The notes under the pieces were generated by a model that did no database searches, had not been told where the DNA came from, and saw only the letters and a program-made list of their open reading frames with translations. A stretch of DNA of 11,561 nucleotides from an uncultured Oscillospiraceae bacterium (GTDB taxonomy: Bacteria > Bacillota > Clostridia > Oscillospirales > Oscillospiraceae): assembly GCA_949093475.1 (NCBI GenBank), contig CARXAY010000022.1, positions 1 to 11,561 of the forward strand. The letters are read 5' to 3'. Positions 6,975 through 11,561 of the stretch are shown here, piece after piece; positions within the stretch are counted from its first letter, which is position 1; each line of letters starts with the position of its first letter. Both the position numbers and the translations under genes were made by a program.

Positions 6975-7018
6975 CCTTGCTTCCGGCGAAGTCCGGAGGC
7001 CATTAGACCATAAGGAGG
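6973..7018 (+). promoter_or_regulatory. Candidate rpsF leader structure able to hide the ribosome site
   Basis: GCTTCCGG (6979-6986) pairs with CCGGAGGC (6993-7000) across a 6-base loop (8 bp, one G-U). Directly stacked below it, 6973-6978 (TTCCTT) can pair with AAGGAG (7012-7017), most of the rpsF ribosome site, leaving an 11-base one-sided bulge at 7001-7011. A hairpin with an asymmetric bulge in this place recalls the S6:S18-binding leader described for rpsF operons, but the conserved CCG of that motif is, as far as I recall, in the bulge, whereas here CCG lies in the stem arms. Treat as candidate autoregulatory RNA. Confidence 0.4.
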
Positions 7019-7026
7019 TGCACAAA

Positions 7027-7323
7027 ATGGCAAAATTGAGCGGAAACTATGAGGTGGTGTTCATCCTCGATCCCAACCTGAACGAGGAAGCCACCGCCAA
7101 GCTGGTGGAGAAGTTCAAGACCCTGATCGAGAGCAAGGGCACTTTGAACGAGGTCAACGAGTGGGGGAAGCGTCATCTGGCTTATCCCATCAACGACCTG
7201 AATGAGGGCTACTACGTTCTCATGACGTTTGCTTCCACCCCCGACCTGCCCGCCGAGCTTGACCGTGTTCTGCGGATCACCGACGGCGTGATGCGGTCGA
7301 TCATCGTCGACGTGGAGGAGTAA
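7027..7323 (+). CDS. rpsF: Small-subunit ribosomal protein bS6
   Basis: This 98-aa protein is bS6, which binds the central domain of 16S rRNA together with bS18 during 30S assembly. The sequence has the family pattern: an opening beta strand YEVVFILDPNLNEE (8-21), EVNEWGKRHLAYPI in the middle, and a final strand ending RSIIVDVEE. Length agrees with Firmicute S6 (about 95 aa) and lacks the acidic tail of the E. coli protein. The ATG at 7027 has AAGGAGG (7012-7018) 8 bases upstream; a longer in-frame start further up would begin inside the leader repeat and is rejected. It is the first gene of the classic rpsF-ssb-rpsR operon, and the stop TAA overlaps the ribosome site of ssb. Confidence 0.97.
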   Translation: MAKLSGNYEVVFILDPNLNEEATAKLVEKFKTLIESKGTLNEVNEWGKRHLAYPINDLNEGYYVLMTFASTPDLPAELDRVLRITDGVMRSIIVDVEE

Positions 7324-7334
7324 GGAGGATACCC

Positions 7335-7787
7335 ATGCTCAACAAGATCTTCCTCATGGGCCGTTTGGTCGCCGATCCCGAGGCCAAGCAGACCCCCAGC
7401 GGCGTGCCGGTCACGACCTTCCGCATCGCCGTAGACCGGGATTTCAAAAACAAGCAGACCGGCGAGAAGGAAGCGGACTTCGTCACCATCGTCGCTTGGC
7501 GCGCCACCGCAGAATTTGTGGCCCGGTACTTCACCAAGGGCCGCATGGCCGTGGTGGAGGGTCGGCTTCAGATCCGTCCCTACACCGACCGGGACGGAAA
7601 CAAGCGCTCCGCCACCGAGGTGGTCGCCGAAAACATCTATTTCGGCGACTCCAAGCGTGACGGCGACGGCGGCGGGTATTCCCCCGCCAGTTCCTCCTCT
7701 TCCCAGCCCTCGCCCTACGATGCTCCCGTCCCTGCCGGCGACCAGTTCACCGAGCTGGACGACGACGACGGCGAGCTGCCCTTCTAA
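7335..7787 (+). CDS. ssb: Single-stranded DNA-binding protein
   Basis: SSB coats single-stranded DNA in replication, recombination and repair and recruits partner proteins through its C-terminal tip. The 150-aa protein has an OB-fold over about residues 1-105, with MLNKIFLMGRLVADPE at the start, FRIAVDRDFK at 29-38, ADFVTIVAWRATAEF at 47-61 and VVEGRLQIRPYTDRDG at 73-88. A glycine/serine/proline-rich flexible linker (about 106-138) leads to the acidic tip DDDDGELPF at 142-150, the partner-binding end. The ATG is preceded by TAAGGAGG, which uses the rpsF stop codon. Being between rpsF and rpsR ties its level to ribosome production, as in most Firmicutes. Confidence 0.97.
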   Translation: MLNKIFLMGRLVADPEAKQTPSGVPVTTFRIAVDRDFKNKQTGEKEADFVTIVAWRATAEFVARYFTKGRMAVVEGRLQIRPYTDRDGNKRSATEVVAENIYFGDSKRDGDGGGYSPASSSSSQPSPYDAPVPAGDQFTELDDDDGELPF

Positions 7788-7813
7788 CATAACAACTGAA
7801 AGGAGTTTTTCCT

Positions 7814-8056
7814 ATGCCTATGGAACGTGAACAGCGCCCCCGCGGACGGAAGCGCCGCAAGGTATGCACCTTCTGCGTGGACAAGGTGGAACACATCGAC
7901 TATAAGGACGCGGCCAAGCTCAAGAAGTTCGTCTCCGAGCGCGCCAAGATTCTGCCCCGCCGCACCACCGGCACCTGCGCCATGCATCAGCGCCAGCTGA
8001 CCACCGCCATCAAGCGCGCCCGTCAGATCGCCCTGCTGCCCTACGTGACCGACTGA
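7814..8056 (+). CDS. rpsR: Small-subunit ribosomal protein bS18, zinc-binding form
   Basis: This 80-aa protein is bS18, the 16S rRNA-binding partner of bS6. It has a basic N-terminus (RGRKRRK, 10-16) and the conserved core YKDAAKLKKFVSERAKILP (30-48). C18, C21 (CTFC), C55 and H58 (CAMH) form a CxxC...CxxH set, so it belongs to the zinc-binding 'C+' version; many bacteria carry a zinc-free paralogue that is induced when zinc is scarce, but none is seen here. The ATG at 7814 has AAAGGAG 8 bases upstream; the methionine two codons later is too far from it. It is the last gene before a strong terminator. Confidence 0.97.
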   Translation: MPMEREQRPRGRKRRKVCTFCVDKVEHIDYKDAAKLKKFVSERAKILPRRTTGTCAMHQRQLTTAIKRARQIALLPYVTD

Positions 8057-8064
8057 TTCATACC

Positions 8065-8097
8065 AAAAAGGCAACCGCGCAGGCGGTTGCCTTTTTT
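8065..8097 (+). terminator. Intrinsic terminator after rpsR
   Basis: GGCAACCGC (8070-8078) pairs perfectly with GCGGTTGCC (8083-8091) around a GCAG loop and is followed by six T (8092-8097). Five A precede the stem, so it could also stop minus-strand transcription. It closes the rpsF-ssb-rpsR unit 8 bases after the rpsR stop. Confidence 0.93.
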
Positions 8098-8114
8098 CAA
8101 CGGGAGGTTTTGAT

Positions 8115-8519
8115 ATGACAAACCAAGAACTGGTTCAAGCCGCCTTTTCCATGCTGGAGCGCGCCTACGTCCCTTACTCCCAGTTTCCCGTGGGCGCAGC
8201 GCTGCGGTGCAAGGACGGCTCGGTATTCACCGGCTGCAACATTGAAAACGCCGCCTACGGCTCTACCATCTGCGCCGAGCGCACCGCGCTCTGCAAGGCC
8301 GTCAGCGAGGGACACCTTGCCGACTGGGACGCTATCGCCATCGCGGGCAACAGCGCCGATTACTGCTGGCCCTGCGGGTCTTGCCGGCAAATGCTCTTTG
8401 AGTTCTGCCCCGATCTCACGGTTCTGGTGGCCCGGGCGGACGGTGACTTCGTTACCCTGCCCCTCAAAAAGCTCCTCCCCTACGGCTTCGGCCCGGATTC
8501 TCTGACGCAGGAGGCATAA
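8115..8519 (+). CDS. cdd: Cytidine deaminase
   Basis: Cdd converts cytidine and deoxycytidine to uridine and deoxyuridine in pyrimidine salvage. The 134-aa length fits the short homotetrameric class. The active site is complete: NIENAAYG (42-49) for ribose binding, TICAERTA (51-58) with zinc ligand C53 and catalytic E55, and PCGSCRQ (86-92) with zinc ligands C87 and C90. GGGAGG at 8102-8107 is a good ribosome site 7 bases from the ATG. The ATG is only 18 bases past the T-run of the rpsR terminator and I see no promoter between, so expression probably depends on terminator read-through or a promoter inside rpsR (inference). It converges on the carboxypeptidase gene with a 9-base gap and no visible terminator. 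Confidence 0.96.
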   Translation: MTNQELVQAAFSMLERAYVPYSQFPVGAALRCKDGSVFTGCNIENAAYGSTICAERTALCKAVSEGHLADWDAIAIAGNSADYCWPCGSCRQMLFEFCPDLTVLVARADGDFVTLPLKKLLPYGFGPDSLTQEA

Positions 8520-8528
8520 CGGCGCAGG

Positions 8529-9353
8529 TCAGTTCTCCGCGAGGTATTCCTCCAGACAAACGTCCAGCGCACGGATCTGCTCTGCGTCCTCCCGGCCCAC
8601 ATAGCGGTAGTGCCACGGCTCATAGATGATGCCGGTGATGTCGCTTTTCCCGGTGGGATAGCGGAGGATGAAGCCGTATTCCCAGCAATGCTCCAAAAGC
8701 CATTTCTGAACCTCGGTATCCTCTTGGGATTCATCCAAAAGCTGGTGGTTCATATCTGCGATATCCACCGCCAGACCAAGCTCATGCTCGCTTGTGCCGG
8801 GGACGGCCACCACCTTCCCCGCCTCTCTCGTCGCGTCCGTTTCCGAATACCCCTGCTCTATCAGGCGGTCAACTTTATTCTGAAACAGCTCCTCCTGCTC
8901 CTCATGGGTGCGATACCCGGAACAGATCACCGGGTTCAGCCCCTCCTCCCGGCAGGCATCCATCATGGCCTGAAGATCGTCGTAGCACCGCTCATCCACC
9001 CGAAGGCCGTTGGTCAAGGTCACCGTTTGGATGGCGTGATCCTCCGGCACGGGATTTTGGAAATTGACCAGCGTCAGCTTCCAGCCGTCTGTCGTGATGG
9101 GTCTCCACGCCGGAGACGGCGCGGGCGCGCCGGTTGACGGGCCGGTCGGCGACGGTTCGCTGGAGACGGGCGGGTCGGTCTCGGCGGCGGAGGACGGCGA
9201 GGCGTTTTTTTGCCCCCGCCAAATCATCATTCCAACAAGGAAAACCGCCAAGCAGGCTGCAATGATCCAAAAAAGCATCCGCCGGCGTTTCCTTCTTCTG
9301 CGCCGGTATCTGCGTCGGCGGATGCGCTCCTGCGCTTCCATTCTGCTGTCCAC
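8529..9353 (-). CDS. Membrane-anchored peptidoglycan carboxypeptidase, VanY/DacB family (M15B)
   Basis: From a GTG start this is a 274-aa protein. Residues 10-25 are almost all arginine or lysine, then one membrane helix (about 26-45), a Ser/Pro/Thr-rich linker (50-82), and an M15B zinc peptidase domain (about 115-260). Its motifs are SGYRTHEEQ (145-153), SEHELGLAVDI (188-198, ligands H190 and D197) and EPWHYRYVG (245-253, catalytic E245, ligand H248). The predicted job is cutting the terminal D-alanine from peptidoglycan stem peptides outside the membrane; a vancomycin-resistance role is not implied, as no van genes are nearby. The GTG at 9353 was chosen because the promoter -10 box at 9391-9396 overlaps the only suitable upstream ATG, leaving GTG 9353 or ATG 9341; neither has a strong ribosome site (GGACGGG lies 9 bases before the GTG). 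Confidence 0.9.
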   Translation of the reverse strand: MDSRMEAQERIRRRRYRRRRRKRRRMLFWIIAACLAVFLVGMMIWRGQKNASPSSAAETDPPVSSEPSPTGPSTGAPAPSPAWRPITTDGWKLTLVNFQNPVPEDHAIQTVTLTNGLRVDERCYDDLQAMMDACREEGLNPVICSGYRTHEEQEELFQNKVDRLIEQGYSETDATREAGKVVAVPGTSEHELGLAVDIADMNHQLLDESQEDTEVQKWLLEHCWEYGFILRYPTGKSDITGIIYEPWHYRYVGREDAEQIRALDVCLEEYLAEN

Positions 9354-9390
9354 GTCAACGCACCCGTCCTTTCTCTCTATATGATACCCC

Positions 9391-9419
9391 ATTATAAAGC
9401 AAGCTGCGCCACATTTCAA
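9391..9419 (-). promoter_or_regulatory. Sigma-A-type promoter for the VanY/DacB-like carboxypeptidase
   Basis: On the minus strand TTGAAA (9414-9419), a 17-base spacer and a perfect TATAAT (9391-9396) lie between the upstream terminator and this gene. A start near 9384 gives a leader of about 30 bases before the GTG. It shows the gene is its own transcription unit. Confidence 0.78.
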
Positions 9420-9442
9420 CACAAAGGGACGTTCTCCCGCGC

Positions 9443-9481
9443 AAAAAAGCAGCCCTGCCAAGATGTCGGCAGGGCTGCTTT
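9443..9481 (-). terminator. Intrinsic terminator after the DUF4153/DUF4173 gene
   Basis: AAGCAGCCCTGCC (9447-9459) is perfectly complementary to 9468-9480 around an 8-base loop, giving at least 13 bp. Read on the minus strand it is followed by a run of T (complement of A 9443-9448, partly used in the stem). It lies about 23 bases after the stop of the large membrane protein gene and just upstream of the carboxypeptidase promoter. Confidence 0.9.
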
Positions 9482-9503
9482 CCTTTCTTGCGGCGGCGGC
9501 GGC

Positions 9504-11066
9504 TTAGGGGCGCGAGGCCAAAAAGGCGGACAGGTTCCAGCTGCGCCAGTCCCGGCAATCCTCCGCCGCCTGCGCCCGTTTCAACGCAATAAACTCGTCT
9601 GCCGGAACACCGATTTCGGAAAAATATCCCTCCAGCTCTCCCAGCACATCGTAGGAGAGGTCGGTGAGATACTCCGCGTCTACGGTGACCCGTGTCTCAA
9701 TGCTTTTCTGCCAGCAGTGGTATGAGACGCTCACATTGTACCAAGCGGAGAGGTAGGCGGGGTTGATGGCGTTCAGGGCCAGCCACAAAGCGAAGCTCCC
9801 GCCGAACAGCACCCGGAAGAAGCGGAACTTGGACCGCCACACCTTGCACAACGCGGACACCAGAAAAACGGCCGCCACCAGCATCCCCCAGTAGGTAAGC
9901 ACCCGCTTAAAGGTGAGCCCGAAGGTGGTGACGTAGAGGGTCATACGCCATGCGGCGGAGCCCAGCAGCACGAAGCTCTCCAAGATCAGCAGCGTTCCGC
10001 CGCACTGGACGGCCCGCCAGCCCTTCCCCTCCCGGCGGGAGAGCTGCACCGCCAGCAGAAGGACGGAAAGGTTCAAAAACACCACCCCCACCAGCTGGAA
10101 GAAGCCGCTGCGGGCATAGTCGGCGTAGCTGATGCCCGCCCGGGCCAGATATTCCGGCCCTCCAAACAGGGCCATGGACTGCACCGCCAGAAAGAGCAAA
10201 TAAAGCCCATCCAACACCGTCAGCACCGTGATCCAAAGGACTGGCTCAGCGGTCAGGCTCTTGCCCGCGATTTTCGGAAGAGGTGCGGTCTCCGGATGGC
10301 GCAGCGAATAGAGCCAGCTCATCAAAAAGGGGATCGCCACCGCGCCCAGCACCAGCCAGCACAGCCAACGGCCCGCCGTTCTCAGCAGCCATGTCAGCCA
10401 TTGGGTCGTCCACCGGGCCAATATCTGGTCAAACAAAGCGTCCGCCGACGCCAGCAGAGGGACGACCACCACCGCCAAGCAAGCCGCCAGCAGAAGGCCC
10501 GCCAGCACCCACAGGATTTTCTTGCGTTTGCGGTGTTTCAGCGACCGGGCCAGATCAAGATTGATCCCCGTATCCAAAAACAGGGCCTGAAACCCGCCTG
10601 CCCACCGCTGGGCGACCATTCGGGGGTCAAACCAAGGGTGCTTCTCCCCCTCAATCCATTCGTAGAGCTGAATGGGAGTGAGAAGGATCAAAAAGAACCC
10701 ATTCCACATCCGAAACCATTCGCTGCGGGAGGTAAGGGCAAAGGTGAGGGCGAGCAGCAGATTGCCTGCCAGCAGCCACCGCCCGCTTGCCGTTTGAGGT
10801 GCGCCGAGGTAGCCCCACACCAGCGCGTAAAACGCCGCCGCCAGCACAGTGACACCCAGTCCCAGCGGGATATCGTAACGCACCGCGTCCATGGGAAAGC
10901 TCAGCACATCCCACATCAGCGCGCACCACAGCCATCCCAGCAGCCAAACCTGCCGGTCGCGCCTGTCCACGGTCAAGGGCTTGCGCTTGACCTCCACTGG
11001 GGCGCGGGGCGTAGGCGGTTTGGGCGCGTCCTCCGGCCCGGGCATCAGGATCTCGAGCTTTTCCAT
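9504..11066 (-). CDS. Polytopic membrane protein of the DUF4153/DUF4173 type
   Basis: This 520-aa protein has a proline-rich, charged cytoplasmic N-terminus (about 1-38), then around ten or eleven hydrophobic segments between residues 41 and 436, and a soluble C-terminal tail (about 445-520) rich in acidic and aromatic residues. Recognisable family stretches are SADALFDQ (207-214), YADYARSGFFQL (314-325), FGLTFKRVLTYWG (382-394) and NAINPAYLSAWYN (432-444), which fit the DUF4153/DUF4173 group. No enzymatic residues can be named and the function is not known. The ATG at 11066 directly follows the stop of the HTH gene (TAAATG), with an AGGAGGAGAGG ribosome site inside that gene, so the two are translationally coupled. 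It is the last gene of the cassette, closed by the terminator at 9443-9481. Function might be membrane sensing or envelope maintenance, but this is a guess. Confidence 0.82.
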   Translation of the reverse strand: MEKLEILMPGPEDAPKPPTPRAPVEVKRKPLTVDRRDRQVWLLGWLWCALMWDVLSFPMDAVRYDIPLGLGVTVLAAAFYALVWGYLGAPQTASGRWLLAGNLLLALTFALTSRSEWFRMWNGFFLILLTPIQLYEWIEGEKHPWFDPRMVAQRWAGGFQALFLDTGINLDLARSLKHRKRKKILWVLAGLLLAACLAVVVVPLLASADALFDQILARWTTQWLTWLLRTAGRWLCWLVLGAVAIPFLMSWLYSLRHPETAPLPKIAGKSLTAEPVLWITVLTVLDGLYLLFLAVQSMALFGGPEYLARAGISYADYARSGFFQLVGVVFLNLSVLLLAVQLSRREGKGWRAVQCGGTLLILESFVLLGSAAWRMTLYVTTFGLTFKRVLTYWGMLVAAVFLVSALCKVWRSKFRFFRVLFGGSFALWLALNAINPAYLSAWYNVSVSYHCWQKSIETRVTVDAEYLTDLSYDVLGELEGYFSEIGVPADEFIALKRAQAAEDCRDWRSWNLSAFLASRP

Positions 11067-11279
11067 TTACCTCTCCTCCTCCCGGTACTCCAAAATGTCA
11101 CCCGGCTGGCAGTCCAGCGCCTTGCAGATGGCCTCCAGCGTGGAAAAACGGATGGCCTTTGCGTGGTTGTTCTTCAAAATGGACAGGTTCGCCGGGGTCA
11201 GGCCGATCTTGGCCGCCAGCTCCCCCGCGCTCACCTTCCGCTTGGCCATCATCACGTCCAAATTCACACAAATTCCCAT
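11067..11279 (-). CDS. Small Cro/C1-type helix-turn-helix regulator (YozG-like)
   Basis: This 70-aa protein is essentially a single DNA-binding domain. MMAKRKVSAGELAAKIGLT (10-28) covers helices 1-2, TPANLSILKNN (28-38) the recognition helix, and FSTLEAICKALDCQPGDIL (45-63) the closing helices, in the pattern of the short XRE-family regulators called YozG or HTH_26. It most likely binds a short operator and controls its own cassette. It lies between a DUF2975 membrane protein and a DUF4153/DUF4173 membrane protein. The TAG stop of the upstream gene forms part of its TAGGAGG ribosome site, and its own TAA stop abuts the next ATG. Pairing of DUF2975 proteins with such regulators is common in Firmicutes. 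The operator is not visible, because the cassette promoter lies outside the window. Confidence 0.92.
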   Translation of the reverse strand: MGICVNLDVMMAKRKVSAGELAAKIGLTPANLSILKNNHAKAIRFSTLEAICKALDCQPGDILEYREEER

Positions 11280-11288
11280 AGCGGCCTC

Positions 11289-11561
11289 CTATATGGTCAG
11301 GTCGTTTTCCGACTTCAGCTCAAAAGCCTGACGGAACAGCGCGGACATGACCATGCACAGCAGACCGCCCATGAAAAACAGGGGCACGAACAGGGCGTTG
11401 TAGGAGCAAAGGGAAATTAGAGACCGGTAATACCAGATGCGCCAAACCACCCGCACCAGCGCGGCGGCGGAGATGAGGAAACAGCACACCGCTGCGGTTT
11501 TCAGGCTCTTGCCGTTGGCCTCCTGAAAGGGATTCCCCGCCGCCACGGTGACCAACACCCG
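11289..11561 (-). CDS. DUF2975 family membrane protein, N-terminus cut by window edge
   Basis: The 90 residues seen are the C-terminal part of a small membrane protein. They begin in mid-frame at the window edge, so the true start is outside; a GTG at 11558 is in frame but has no support as a start. The GNPFQEANGKSLK stretch near the beginning matches the conserved GNPF..EN..RL motif of DUF2975 proteins, which have four membrane helices of which the last two (about 25-45 and 52-75 of the visible part) are present. The end is charged (RQAFELKSENDLTI). Function is unknown; members usually sit beside a small XRE regulator, as here, and may act as its membrane partner. It is the first visible gene of the DUF2975-HTH-DUF4173 cassette. 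Confidence 0.85.
   Translation of the reverse strand, partial: RVLVTVAAGNPFQEANGKSLKTAAVCCFLISAAALVRVVWRIWYYRSLISLCSYNALFVPLFFMGGLLCMVMSALFRQAFELKSENDLTI

Noticed and set aside
6949..7026. N-terminal extension of S6 from an upstream start
   Set aside because: It would begin inside the leader inverted repeat, lacks a ribosome site, and is absent from the S6 family; ATG 7027 has a clear AAGGAGG.
9354..9461. Longer carboxypeptidase starting at 9461 or 9392
   Set aside because: The 9461 start lies within the upstream terminator, and the 9392 ATG overlaps the -10 box, so neither would be on the predicted message.
10296..11420. Long plus-strand open frame (374 codons) opposite the DUF4153/DUF4173, HTH and DUF2975 genes
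   Set aside because: Composition is dominated by Gln, His, Pro and Arg, it crosses three genes on the other strand, and those genes show family motifs and good ribosome sites.
1..11561. Mobile elements, CRISPR, tRNA/rRNA genes or defence islands
   Set aside because: No transposase or integrase, no repeated spacers, no structural RNA sequence and no abrupt composition change was seen; every gene fits core metabolism, the envelope or the ribosome.

Overview
This 11.6 kb window looks like ordinary chromosome from a fairly GC-rich, low-oxygen Firmicute of the Clostridia (Oscillospiraceae-like gut bacteria such as the Flavonifractor/Oscillibacter group; this placement is inference). The pointers are the rpsF-ssb-rpsR order, strong AGGAGG-type ribosome sites, consensus sigma-A promoters, a type III pantothenate kinase, ECF-type vitamin uptake and a short S6. 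I see no mobile element, CRISPR array, tRNA or rRNA. Genes fill nearly all of it, and no gene-free stretch reaches 300 bases.

Left block (1-5285, minus strand). One tightly packed operon reads right to left from a clear promoter at 5324-5352: murD (peptidoglycan precursor ligase), three consecutive paralogous M42 metallo-aminopeptidases, then a PLP-dependent methionine gamma-lyase-family protein cut by the window edge. Junctions are +7, -7, +1 and +4 bases, so the five genes are probably co-transcribed and partly translationally coupled. The three M42 proteins have clearly different sequences but all keep the metal-ligand set, which suggests a mixed-specificity peptide-degrading module.

Middle block (5399-8519, plus strand). 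A divergent promoter drives an ECF transporter substrate-binding membrane protein and coaX, most simply read as pantothenate uptake followed by its phosphorylation to start CoA synthesis. A second, near-perfect promoter sits on the coaX stop codon and drives rpsF-ssb-rpsR (ribosomal S6, single-strand DNA-binding protein, S18). Its leader holds a perfect 13-bp inverted repeat at the start site and a second hairpin whose flanks can hide the rpsF ribosome site. This is a good candidate for feedback control by ribosomal proteins. A strong intrinsic terminator follows rpsR, and cdd (cytidine deaminase) begins only 18 bases after its T-run, with no promoter of its own that I can see.

Right block (8529-11561, minus strand). 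A membrane-anchored VanY/DacB-type peptidoglycan carboxypeptidase has its own promoter. Upstream of it, behind a terminator, lies a three-gene cassette: a DUF2975 membrane protein (cut by the window edge), a small Cro/C1-type regulator, and a large polytopic DUF4153/DUF4173 membrane protein. The last two genes abut with no gap.

Nothing here is a clear new defence or mobile system. The points most worth following up are the triple M42 array behind murD, the rpsF leader, the DUF2975-HTH-DUF4173 cassette, and the way cdd is expressed beyond a terminator.
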